Part shown: one piece after another, positions 45,288 through 56,668 of the stretch
Layout: each line of letters starts with the position of its first letter
Position numbering within the stretch: position 1 is the stretch's first letter
Origin: Undaria pinnatifida
Lineage: Eukaryota; Sar; Phaeophyceae; Laminariales; Alariaceae
Direction of reading: 5' to 3'
Assembly: GCA_012845835.1 (NCBI GenBank)
Contig: JABAKD010000009.1
Span: 10,965,785-11,029,784 of the forward strand
DNA: 64,000 nucleotides
Translations under genes and position numbers: made by a program
Notes under the pieces: model-generated
Databases searched by the model: none
What the model was told of the DNA's origin: nothing
The model's input: the letters and a program-made list of their open reading frames with translations, nothing else

Positions 45288-45663
45288 AGCGAACTTCACG
45301 CGAATGGTCGCGTCCCTAAACCTTCATGAAATCGCGTGGTACTCCGGTACCACAGAGATGTATACCCAGGAAAGACTTGCACAGCCTGCATAATTTCCGT
45401 TCAACGGCGATTTTTTTCACATTCGGCATGTGAAAGTACGCCAAAAAAACGGAACGTACCTACGTTACCGTGGACCTCCGGCAATAGTACCCGGTGGAGC
45501 GAACTTCACGCGAGTACGTAGTCGCGTCCCTAGACCTTCATGAAACCGCGTGGTCCTCAGGTACCACAGAGGTGTATACCCAGGGAAGATTTGCACACCC
45601 TGCATAGTTTCCGCTCAATGGAGTTTTTTTTCACATTCGGCATGCCAAAGTACGCCAAAAATA
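45288..45663. repeat. Sixth and seventh copies of the module
   Basis: Copies at about 45288-45447 and 45497-45663, each preceded by GTGGACCTCCGGCAATAGT. They lie just inside the left arm of the long inverted repeat. Confidence 0.75.
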
Positions 45664-45669
45664 GCAGAA

Positions 45670-47520
45670 TATACATACGTTACCTTTGTCCGAGCCAAGC
45701 AGTTATACAGGTAATAATACCCAATATCATAGGGCTGGGCATTATAGTACGTACGTCCACGAAAAACACCGTATTATAGTACGAAAGCCCACCAACTGCG
45801 TTTCGGGAAGAGGGAGGAGAGAGAAGGGAGGAGCAAGGAGCGAGGAGGGCCGTGTGGCGCGTTCCTTCCTTCCGCGATTTATTTCATGTTTGGTCTCTCT
45901 CGACGGTGAGTGTCTGATCCCTGATACCGGTTACATTCATCGTTCCTGTGTTTTTTGGGGTTGTTTTTCGTTTCGTTTTGGTTTTGGTTCGTGTGTATTT
46001 TATTTGTTGGTGAGAGCCTAGCGGCAATATTAAAATTTCACATCAGAGCGATATATAACGTGCTTTCGCGAAAACCAAAACCATGAAGGTCGTCACAACG
46101 TCGCCACACCTTGCATGCATTCTCGTTCAATTTTTTTCTTGGCTTTGTCTGTGTTCATGACCATAACCACCGCCGACCAATGCAGTTTTGAGCCGCGAAT
46201 GTGATGGGAAATGAGGCGAAAACGCGATTTTTTTCCCCCTTCGACGGCGCCTCCAGCGGGCCCCCTCCCCAGCCGGGGGGGGGGCGATTGGCCGAGCGCA
46301 GCTCGGCGTTAATCGCTTCGCTCGGCCAGTGTACTGCTGCAATCCAGTATGCGGATTGATTTTTCCTACAATGTATTCGATACCCACTGATTCTGCCAGT
46401 CAATCGACGAAATAACTGATTAAAATTCAGCACTCAACCAAAAGACGCACCCCGGGCTTGGAGGAATAGTTTCAATTTGTCGACCGGCGAACTGACTGAC
46501 TCGCAGGTCCCCGTTTATATATCGCCAAACAGCTGAACCACGCCGGAAGCAATCTCGGCATTGCTTGGCGCGGCCGAAATTAAGGGGAGTGCGGGGGGCA
46601 TGCGAGGAGGCCCCGGCGAACTTTTGTGCCGGGCGCTGGAGACGAATTTTGTCAACAGCAGGTGAGGTCGGTCGGGGACTCAATATTGTATCAACCAAGC
46701 ACAATAGTCAGAGGGCCGCTCTTACAATGTAGCTGCGTTCTTTTTCTCCTCGGAAGTCCGGTGATGACCGCTAAGAATGCTCGCTCTAGATGTGCTCCCT
46801 CGTATGTCTAGAGTTCCATCACCCATCTTGACGGTACTCTTTCTCGTTGTGCGACACGCTTCCGCTTTTGCTTCAACGTATGTGACGCTGACGCCGGACA
46901 CCAACATAGACGCCGCTCCACTACATTTTGGAAGGAGGTCTTAGCCGGATGTATAATCGGTCAATTATTTCGTCCAAGCGCCTTTTTCGGCCACTGACAT
47001 CGACGTCGCGACGGTGCCGCTGGTTTCCTGGGAACTTGCCAGCGAGCGACCCCCACGGCTCCCCGACTGTGCGCGTGTTTGTCAATAGAAGGCGATATAC
47101 GCTCGCGCTCAGCGAATTTTGATATGTGTGGTGCTGTACATGGCGATAGATAGTGCGAGCGAGAAAATTATTGGGTTTCGCCCCTGTGTCTTCAAAGGAA
47201 ATAAACAAAAAAAAACAGCCGGAGCAGATTGCCTCGCTGGTAGGATGGAACGGCGCTAGGGAGACGTTGAGCTTGTCGCAAGACACCGTCGTAACGAAAA
47301 TTGGAATAAACACGCCATCAACAAGGAAAAATGCGATACTTTTGAAAATCCTTGAGAGTCTGGTGTGCTGCACATGTTTTGTGTGCACGGTCTCTGTCAA
47401 TCATGGTAGAAATGCCGCTCCTAGTGCTGAGCTTAGCGATGCTTCTCTCACGCAAGCTTTTCAAGGTAGTCTAGCCCGTAGTCGAACGACAGAATAAATC
47501 CGGAAAAACACCACTCGTAC
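45670..47520. other. Spacer inside the long inverted repeat
   Basis: No gene was recognised. A GC-rich hairpin with TGGCCGAGCG/CGCTCGGCCA arms lies at about 46288-46328. Confidence 0.4.
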
Positions 47521-47530
47521 TTTCAGCACG

Positions 47531-47677
47531 GTGGCGCCCTCGGGCTTGAGTCACTACTCCCGAGGCTGGTCGCACGTGGCTGTCATGAAGTCGTTAGAGG
47601 AGGAGTTAGGCTCTGGCTCTCTGGCAGACATCGAGTCTTCGATTGCCGTGTTCCGAACGCGCAACGCGGTCGATTAA
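47531..47677 (+). other. Possible terminal exon fragment, unidentified
   Basis: After a TTTCAG acceptor-like site the + strand is open for 48 codons to TAA. It encodes SHYSRGWSHVAVMKSLEEEL and then a short segment ending FRTRNAVD. The YSRGW pattern recalls RGWC motifs in some protist proteins, but the family is not identified. It lies in the interior of the 44.8-50.3 kb inverted repeat, so it could be cargo of a mobile element. Confidence 0.25.
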
Positions 47678-47679
47678 CG

Positions 47680-49890
47680 TGAAAGCCAAGGGACAATCAC
47701 GGGCGGTATGTAGACACGATGGATGGGCGCGTGACGGGGGGTTATCATTTGGCACTTGGCATGGTGGTATTACTTTGATATTTGTTCTCTCTGGTCGTGT
47801 CGGGTAGACACGAGGTATTTATTGGGCTTGGTTCTGTTGTAGGTTCCCACGCCTCAACGGAAGAACTCCCTTGCCGGGAAACCTCCTCTATATCAGCCCT
47901 AAATGCAGAAGACGAGAGCTTCTCAGCAGCTAGATCCCCGTTCATACAGATAGACCTCCGTGTGGCATTGGCCGGGACAATGGCCACGCATCGCTGTAGC
48001 TCATGGTCTCCACGATCCACGCGCTTCAACACTACATAGCTTGGCTGGAATGAGCAAGTTTGGCATCCCACACGGTGAACCGCCGGGGCTCACTATCAGC
48101 CTCAGCCCGCAAAACATGCATGTACTCTGCCGTGTCGGCCTCGCTAGACCCACTTGCATCTCTCAGCTGGTCCGAAAACGCGGATAGACCTGGCAGTACA
48201 TGGTCACCATCAGAGTCGTAATCGCTTTCTTCGTCGAATAAACAAGGACTTATGAAAAATCTGATCCCTCATCGACACCCTTGCGCCCCTCCCCTCCCAC
48301 CTCGGCTCGATGGTTGTATATCCCTCGCACCCTGTGCCCCGGCCCATCCCACAGCTCCCGCCGTCCTTCCTTCTCCGTGGGGGTGCTGTTGAGGGGGTGA
48401 TAGCTGTACGGTGGTAAGATTTGGTACACATGGAACACCCACCCAAGTAACCGAGGGAGGGTATAGCAGAGGGGGTGATACCGCCAGCTGGGATGGTTGG
48501 GAGCTTTAGGCGCTTTCAGGCGGGTACCAGGGGGGGTGGTATCAAGGGGTTGCTAGCATCGCGTAGAAGTACCTTGAATTAGCAGAGCCAGGGGGGTCAC
48601 AGAAACTTGTAGTAAAATGCCCGTATAATTTGCATATCATCTCTCTGATCTTGAGGCGCAGGTGCAGTATAAGGATGGCTTGAGGACGGTACGAAAGACG
48701 TGCGATCGTGGCTCCACTCGTGGCGTGGGGCGCGTCAGCGGGGCGTGTCGGGGCAGCAGACTGCGCCGGGGCCACAGATGGCTGGCCACAGAAACATTCT
48801 GCCCACGGTGATGATCTCCGTCGGGCATGCTTCTGCTCCTGTTCAATGTTGGCGTCCATGATGTGCGACGCCGAAAGCTGATTTTGTGCATCATGCCGTG
48901 AGAACGAAGGATAATTCCTGTTTGATATTCATTTCAACTTCAAAGTACAACAACAGCACGCAGCGCAGTTTAAAGTTGTAGTATTAGAACGTGGTGTACA
49001 TGCAGCACACAGCGACAGGACACCAAATAAGAAACATAGGTACTGACCCATATTGGGGTTCGTATTTGGGAGATGGTGGGTTCTGCACCAATATCATTAG
49101 AACGGCTCCCGGATTTATTTATTATGTTCGTATAAATATGAGGCCGCTAGCTTGTTGCCCTGATTCTTATTGGGGGCGCTGCAGCTGTATACCTATTGTT
49201 GCTGATAAAACACGCCAGGTACCTGGTGTTGCTGTTAAATATGTCATGAATGAGTCTCTACTGATACAGCACATGACACATAATAAGAAACAATGACCTG
49301 GTATTGCTGTTACAGGTATCATGAGTCTCTACTCATACAAGTACAACTAAGACACCCAATAAGAGCAAGAAGAAAGGCAACCTGCTATTACAGGAAAATA
49401 TGGAATCGGAGCCGTTCTAATGGAGGTAGTGTAGAAAGCACCCGCTCCCAAATAAGAACCCGAGCCTGGGTCAGTATTTATGTTTCTTATTACTGTATAC
49501 ATTAGGTCTCCTGTATTTCGGAAAGAAAAATCTAAACACGTCAGCTGTGAGTTCGATAAATTTAGGGTCGATACTCATGCACGCTTGCGTGATATACCTA
49601 ATTTTGTGACCACGTAGAAAGGCATTTCTAATGGAGCAAATAAATTAGCACAAGTAATGTATGAAAATATGCGCAAGTAAGCGTGGTAAGACAATTTAAG
49701 CTTTACTTTTTGTTTCGAACTCATCCCGACTACCTCGCTCACTATTGTTGTGTGGGCAGCACACGTGCAGCGTGACTGGTGGTGATGAAACCATTAGACT
49801 AGAGCACTAATAAAGGCCAGAAGTACAAACCTATCACTAAGCAATATGATACATGAACACACAGCTGTAGTGTAGTACGTAAATATATTA
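47680..49890. other. Spacer inside the long inverted repeat
   Basis: An ACGTCAGCTGTGAGTTCGAT motif at 49538 is followed by AGGGTCGATACTCATG. TACCTATTGTTGCTG and related text repeats at 49190-49320. No exon was recognised. Confidence 0.4.
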
Positions 49891-49894
49891 TGAA

Positions 49895-50310
49895 GATAAG
49901 AATACACTGCAGCTGTGAGATCGAATATTTTGTCGAAACTCATCTTTGCAAGCTGTGTGTGATACTCCGATCGCGCGTATTACGGGTTGTGTGTCCTTAA
50001 GGATCTAGGTCGGCGACTCCCCTTGCAACTACAGTGTAGCTATTAGGGTCAACAGGGTGATGTTAGGCAGTCTGTGCGCGGAAACTATAAAACCCGTTTC
50101 TGAGGGGGACATAATCTGACAGCTGTGGAAGGAAATGCATCAGTTTATCAAGTGAATACTGTATGATAAGTCGAATAACCGATGACGGGAGGGCGGAGTT
50201 TTTAAGGACGTGGGGGCCTGATTTTGATCAAAAGAGGGGCGGGGGGGGGGCAGGGGGGAGACGGGACGGGTGGGGCAGGTCAATTTGTGCGTGGAAACTA
50301 TAAATCTTTC
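49895..50310. repeat. Long inverted repeat, right arm
   Basis: Reverse complement of 44810-45225. Begins CAGCTGTGAGATCGA and includes AAGCTGTGTGTGATACTCCG, CAACTACAGTGTAGCTA and ACTATAAAACCCGTTTCTGA. Confidence 0.75.
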
Positions 50311-50375
50311 TTGTGGGGGAGGGGGGGGGAAATGTGCCGGGGGGGGGCGGGGGCGGGGGGCGGGGGGGAAGAATA
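50310..50375. repeat. G-tract region
   Basis: Several runs of six to nine G within 65 bases; able in principle to form G-quadruplexes. Mirrors the C tracts at 44700-44870. Confidence 0.7.
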
Positions 50376-50681
50376 TCCATCTTGTACACTTTGTTGTACG
50401 TATACGGCAATATCGTTAATACGTGCGTGCAAGAAAGAAACGTAAACAACAACAACTGTTCAGGTACTATTAATGTATAATACGCATTGACGTACTGCTG
50501 TTCGGTGTTCGGTTTTTGTGGTTGACAGGATAATGAGACAGCTTAGTATGATGCATAATACACTCTTCGGATTAAACCTGAATGAATACATACAGAGCTC
50601 CCCGGGTATTGTAATAAAGGCATACCCGTACCCCGGGTATAGTGCCTCAATCTTCAGAGTCACAGAAGTTCCGGGTAAGGG

Positions 50682-50683
<2 letters not shown>

Positions 50684-50742
<59 letters not shown>

Positions 50743-51235
50743 GGTTATTCTCACATTAACTCGCATAATCAAGTCCGTGGTCACAGGACAGGCTCCAGTC
50801 ACTCTGGAGCTGAGGAATACCCCAGGGAAAACACACACACAACCCAAGGTGGTACACGCATATATCACCGCTGACGCAATTCATGCCTCCACCAGAATTA
50901 TATAAAAGTGAAATCGGTAGTCACTCTACGATGTGCCAGGTCCATGCCTGCTGTGCATACGTCTCATTACTCACGCCTGGAGAAACCAACTATAATAATA
51001 GTATTCCGATTGCCACCCAAGCAAGGAAGACTACCACGTATATATATTACACGTAGTAGTATCTATCACTACGCATACGCGCGACAGGCGTAAGTCAATT
51101 GGAGAAAAGAAACAAAGAAAACAGAAAAAGAAGATAAAGGAAAGGAAAGAGAAGATAAGAAAACGAAACGAAACGAAAAAGGCAAGAAAAGAGAAGGAGA
51201 AAAAGACAAGAAAAGCAAGAAAAGACGAGACAAGA
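50684..51235 (-). mobile_element. 5'-truncated LINE copy with long (AAC)n tail
   Basis: On the + strand about 21 GTT units (50684-50746) precede TCACATTAACTCGCATAATC and AAGTCCGTGGTCACAGGACA. The conserved block then continues through a purine-rich stretch, matching 16757-17240 for roughly 480 bp. In the minus orientation this is a 3' end with an AAC repeat tail. It starts in the untranslated region and carries no RT. Confidence 0.75.
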
Positions 51236-51239
51236 GGTA

Positions 51240-51640
51240 TGGGGATCTTACAGAACTTCCAAAAAAGCTCCAGGTACGGGTACAGAAGTCGTACAGAACA
51301 TCCAGAAGTTCCGCGGGTATTGTGGCACAGGTGTACAGAACTCACAGAATTTCCGAGCGGGTACAAAGCATACATGTGCTGTACCCGTACCCCGGGTATT
51401 ATGGCACGGGCGTACAGAACATCCAAAAGTTCCGGGTACGGGTGGGTATGAATGTCGTTCAACAACAGTAGTAGTAGTAGTAGAACGTCTAGAAGTTCCG
51501 GGTACGGGTATGAATGTCGTTACAGTGTAGCAGCACGTCCAGAAGTTCCGGGTACGGGTATGAATGTCCTACAGAACTTCCGGAAGTTCTTTGTAGCAGG
51601 GTAATACCGGGGGTAAATGCCCCGGGTATGGTTTGTACGT
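51240..51640. repeat. AGAAGTTCCGGGTACGGGTA tandem motif
   Basis: GTCCAGAAGTTCCGGGTACG and close variants recur about seven times, separated by TATGAATGTCGTTACAG or similar. A related CCGGGTATTGT form lies upstream at 50600-50680. Non-coding. Confidence 0.7.
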
Positions 51641-51644
51641 ACCC

Positions 51645-52160
51645 TACCTCGTACACAGAACACAACCTTGAAAAAGGAAAACAGTAACTTTAGCCACAGC
51701 AGCACAAAAGAGAGAAAATCCAACGACCTGGAACCATATTTTCAAAATTCATCGACACTAACTGTCGCGGTGCTTATGAATATAGGCCACCAAAACGGCT
51801 CCCGCTTTGCCATACTGCAGTGAGAGCACCTGAGACCCCATCGCAGGGTAGTGGGGTGTATGATTAGCTGTGACGCCTGAGTTATGGCAGAACTGCGGGA
51901 AATCGTTCACAAGTAATACAGCAGTGGTAGAGGTGGTTCCAGAACTGTATTTTGGCATAGTTTGGCCCCAATTTCTGGGTTTTTTGTGGGCAAAGCAACA
52001 CAGGTAAAGTCCTTTGTTCTGTCTGGCGCAGGCAGGTGTGTTTGACTTTCTACTTGCTGGGAACCAGCAGTCTTTGGTTGCTTGCTGTGCTGTGTGGATG
52101 CCTGGCGTAGCTGAACGCTGCCGCGTATCCTGGAGTCGACGTCCTTGCATATCTACTTTC
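51645..52160. other. Region upstream of MED21
   Basis: No repeat family dominates. It probably contains the MED21 promoter and 5' UTR, but no specific element can be named. Confidence 0.35.
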
Positions 52161-52162
52161 AA

Positions 52163-55100
52163 ATGGAAGAAGACAAAGATGCAGTGTCTGCCATGCAGGA
52201 GTCCGTCGATCAGCTGGCGCTCAGCATGTTCGATTCCCTTCGATTGATCCCTTTCTCGGAGGTGAAGGGCGTCGTACCACAGCAAGGCGCCGAATCTGTT
52301 GTCGTAAGGCGGGCCGTTGCCACCGGCGCTGCTTGGCACAACCAGGTTCAGGCGTTGGCGGAGGGGGTGCTGACGCAGGCAAGGCATTTGGATGGCCTCA
52401 TCGATGTGCTCCCTGGGGCAGAGCTGCGCGAAGACCAGCAGATGGAGGTATGCGTGTTTCGTTTTCGCGGAATGGCGAACTACAGCAGTACACTAAAAAA
52501 TGAATGTGAACAGCCACCAGCCAGTACCACTAACCAATTCAATCACGGCAACACGACAACGTACAACAGCAGCAGCCGCCGCAGTACTCCGTGTTTCGTG
52601 GGGTTTTTTTTTATACAGAGTGGTTCACCAAGTCTGTATCGTTCCGTCTTAGTAGTCGTGTACCTGATGCGTGTGCACATCATAAGGCAAACGGTATAGA
52701 CCGGTGCGTAGACGAGACGTGGCACCAGGACATCATTACAGCAGTATCAATAGTCCATGTACCACGTACCAGGTATACGGCAGTTCACATGTTCATCTCA
52801 AGACGACCTTTGTTGAAGGTCGCTTGTCGAAGGCCGCACTCTTATACACTCGCATGAGAGTAATATGTGATAATCGGAAACTTTGAAAGTGTGGTGAGCT
52901 CAAGCTTTATTTTTCCCCATCCGCCGGAGGATTCAAAAAAAAAAAAAAAAAAAAAAAAAATGCTATTAATAATATGCCCTTTCCGCGTGAAGTACGGATG
53001 GATACAGACAGCGGTGTGCAGCAGCACTCATTAACCCGGCGGCAAGGGTCGACGGGACACGTTCGATTGATCCTTTGATTATTTCTGAGCTCACCTAACA
53101 TGTTGGCCGCCCGGAACTTTGGGGCGGTGGGCTGTTCGCGTTTGCGAGCAGAAGCACTTCCTGGTCGGATAGAGGTACGGGTGTACACCCAACCCGCCCG
53201 CTAACCCTATAACCCTAACCCAACCCTAACCCTAACCCTGACCCCAACCCGGACCCCAAACGGGCCAGAAATGGGCGAGAAACGCGGCTGCACCGCTTTT
53301 GGAAATGTATTTATTAATCCAATCTGCGAACCACCACACAGCCCTCGGCCAATAAGAGAGCGTAAAAAACACCCTCCAAGATCCGGGCGGCCACATTGTT
53401 AGGTCTTCTGTTATTTGTGGCATTCGCCTCTATGCCACAAATCTTGCGAAAGAGTCGAAGCAATCGTCGCCCTCTCTCACACGAAAAACATGAAAACGGG
53501 TGCGCGGCGGTAATCCCACCCCGCACACCACACCACACTGACGTATCGCTGAAAGAACGTCAGTCGAAGAAAATGGTACGGGCAGAAAAAATGTACCTGT
53601 GTGCTGTCTGTCTTGTGTGTACTATTATTTCGGTTCGGTTTGGTTCGGTTCGGTTTGGTTCGGTTCGGTTCGGTTCGGTTCGGTTCGGTTCGGTTCGGTT
53701 CGGTTCGGTTCGGTTCGGTTCGGTTCGGTTCGGTTCGGTTCGGTTCACGGAACCAAGCCGAACCGGACCGGATCGGAACCGGACCGAACGGAACCGAACC
53801 GAACTTAGCAAGTAAAAGTCAAGAACCCGCACCGAACCGAACCGTAATTTGTTGGAAAGGCGTGATCCGACCCGAGCCGATCCGCGAGGCTCTCACTAGG
53901 AGCGAACCGAACCGAACCGTTGAAATGTAGTGTGGGTCAGATCCATGAAATGCCTTGTTTGTTCTTGTTCGAATCTATTTTTTTTTGTAATCAACCGCGT
54001 ATCCCCACCGACGGAACGGCGTGTAGAGAGAAGCCGCTGTTGCGCAGTTTCTGAACATGTGCTTGGGGCCGTTCTTTCCGGGGACCTTTCTTGTCTTGAA
54101 TTTCCTAAATTTCCATATTTGTGAAATGTGTCTTGAAATACCGAGGCGTTCTGTCATAATTTGTGAAAATCTTCAGCCCCAAAAAATATGGAAAAGTTAA
54201 CAATCACAAATTAGGAAATCCTGTCGTCGATTTCCATATTTCGAAGGCAGTGCTCCCACAAGCGCCGTGGCTCAACGCCGGGACCATCGGGTAGCTTTAA
54301 ACGTTGACCAGGGTGGTCCAACGTTATGGCTGATGGAAGGAAGCGGCCTGCGCCTCCGGAGGACTCATCCTCGAGTCGGACGAAACAACGATTCAGCCTT
54401 CCCAATTGTCCAGACACGAGGCGCAGGAACACGAAGAAGGCTATCGCTGGTGTCCTCGTGGTGCGCGGCATGTTCCTGACACCAGGAGCTGCTGTCGCCG
54501 GGTTGCACGAATCTACTTAGCCTAGGTGCTTTCCTCTGTGGTCTTCTGGGATGTTCGCTCATGCTTGCTGTGTGACGACGCGCGTGATTGCTGGTGTGGG
54601 TGGTGGCGGTCTTGCTTTATGGCTCGGCTTTCAAAAATCAGGAAAAAGAAGACAAGCAACCCCGCGCTCGACAATATTGCAGTCTGCTGTATTTTTTTTT
54701 TTTTTCATGGAAATCCTGGAAAAAAAAAGGAAATCTAGGAAATTCACATCTCCGATAGAACGGCGCTTAGAACCGAACCGAAGCGCTGGAACAAAGTGCG
54801 CGTCAGATCAATGAAATGAAATGTGGTGTTTTTACTCCTTCGTATCTACGATTTTTTTTGGAAACCGCGGATCTGCACCGACGGAGCCGTATGTTGAAAG
54901 AAGCCACGGTTGTACAAGTTTCTGAATATGAGCTTCATTATCGGACACTGGACCTTGACCATGATACCATTATACCTGGCACGTCACACGACCAGGACCA
55001 TGATACCGGTACATGGTACGAGGGTACGAAATAACTTGTCCATTTGAAACATCTGAACCTCCCATGAATCGTACAGCCCCGGGGGGTTAATCGTGCCGAT

Positions 55101-55308
55101 GGCCAGCACATTTGGACTAAATCCTGAACCCATACCCCCCCCCCGTCTGTGAATTGCGCGCTACCAGGAGATTAAGCGTCTCGATGAGGAAGGCAGGCGC
55201 TGCAGAGTCGAACTGGCCAATATGGTCGAGAAGGCGGAGAAGCTGAGCCAGGGGGTGAACGGCAACCTAGACCAATTAGCGGACCACATGCTCTCGGCTC
55301 CTCGATAG
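52163..55308 (+). CDS. MED21: Mediator complex subunit 21
   Basis: Exon 1 (52163-52447, 95 codons) starts ATGGAAGAAGACAAAG and ends CAGATGGAG|GTATGC. Exon 2 (55168-55308, 46 codons plus TAG) follows a CTACCAG acceptor. Both junctions are phase 0, giving 141 residues, the usual MED21 length. Family features are the N-terminal helix DAVSAMQESVDQLALSMFDS, the conserved HNQVQALAEGVL and LDGLIDVLPG segments, and the C-terminal coiled-coil IKRLDEEGRR with VEKAEKLSQGV. MED21 pairs with MED7 in the middle module of Mediator and links activators to RNA polymerase II in the nucleus. The 2.7 kb intron is filled with simple repeats, an interstitial telomere-like tract and a small ORF. It converges on the hydroxylase-like gene, with 1.36 kb between stop codons. 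Confidence 0.85.
52936..52960. repeat. Poly-A tract
   Basis: About 25 uninterrupted A residues in the MED21 intron. No retrocopy was recognised next to it. Confidence 0.8.
53200..53247. repeat. Interstitial telomere-like CCCTAA tract
   Basis: AACCCTAACCCAACCCTAAC followed by CCTAACCCTGACC gives about six near-perfect TTAGGG-type units inside the MED21 intron. Confidence 0.8.
53630..53746. repeat. GGTTC pentamer array
   Basis: About 23 CGGTT units run almost without change. Inverted, degenerate GAACC units follow at 53752-53805 and 53830-53925, so the transcript could fold back on itself. Pentamer phasing leaves long false ORFs open. Confidence 0.95.
54326..54520 (+). other. Small ORF inside MED21 intron
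   Basis: ATGGCTGATGGAAGG opens a 64-codon frame (MADGRKRPAPPEDSSSSRTK and a more hydrophobic end) in the sense orientation of the MED21 intron. Composition is coding-like, but no domain is recognised. It could be a decayed gene fragment, or chance. Confidence 0.2.
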
Positions 55309-56668
55309 TGCTGCCCGTGGTTGCCCCACAGAGGCGTCTCCGATGACACAATGCTTATGCCACGTCTGAAGAGCTCTTATGATAGAGCTATCATGTATCG
55401 AGATACGGCAGGGGAGGCGCTTCCATTGTGTTGTCGGCGTCGCGGCTTGATTGGAAATGACAATAGTGGCTCAAGTGTACAAAAGGGATTGGCCCGATCA
55501 CGATGGTAGCGCGATCTTGGGAAGCGTCTGTTTCCGCGAAGACGGAGTCCGTGAGATGGGAAAAGGTATTATTGTAACGTTTTTTGTGGTGACTTTTGTT
55601 TATTTTGGTTGTCTCTTGCGTAAGGTGTTGATGTGCGTGCGTGTCTCCGTGTGTGTTTTGGTTGCGTTTTGCCTCTGTGATTCCGTAGTTTCCTCGATCT
55701 TCGCGCCGTGGACTCCTAAGTCAGCGGCGGTGAAGTTGTGTGGTTCATCCCTGAGGCAGTTGCTAATGTGATCGGTTGCTTGGTGTGGTGGCAGAGTGAA
55801 TGACGCAAGCGAAGTTCGCATGAACGGGGAGACAACGCTTCTCTACAGGTAGCCGTATTTATGACAAACCCCGTGAGGATAATTTTCTTACTCAAGTTAT
55901 TTCCCGTGCAATTTTTCGTGTCTTCAGCTTAGGCAAAGCTGTGCGGCGCTCGCCAAGCTCAAGTTTGTGTTTATTGCGTAGATGCAACGGCAAACGTGAC
56001 GACTCAACCACAACCTCAAGTCGTGTGCTGTGCTTGCGACACCAGGACGGGCCGCTTCGTTTCCTTTAACCCTTTTACTCACTGCGAAATGAACGGACAC
56101 TAATTCCGAGTAGTGTGTCGCCAAGAACGAGGATGTGCTAAAAAAAGGGGTCAACATGCAGCTCGCAAGGAGATAGAAAACTGGGGCCAAAAAGGGTCGC
56201 GTACAGCAAAGCATAATGCGGTGACTTCTGAAAACCGTATGACAGGCAGGGCGCCGTTTTGGTACCTCCCGACATTCGCGAAGTTCTTGAATCGTTAGGA
56301 ATGATACGCAGCAGGCAACCGCGGTTGTAGGCGGCATGTTGACAGTGTCGACGAAATTGTGGGTTTGCTTGCACCCACCATGGCGCGGGTTGTGGTTCAA
56401 GCACATGATACGCGTGAAATGATGTCAAGGACACGCAAGCGCGAGCGCCGACTTTTTCACTACTATACAGTATGGCTACTCGTAGCGCGTCGCGTATCCT
56501 CCTGGTTGCAATTGACATATGTACCCTCTGGTGATTTGTGACGGCCTGCTCGCATGGGCGGCCCATTTATGACTTTCGAAACCGGACAGCACACGACCAC
56601 AAACACGAACTTCAAACTTCAAACAAATGTGAGCGTCGATATTGACGTCGACAACGTCCTGATTCTAG
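55309..56668. other. Convergent intergenic region
   Basis: Lies between the stop codons of MED21 and the hydroxylase-like gene and should hold both 3' UTRs. No additional exon was recognised. Confidence 0.5.
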
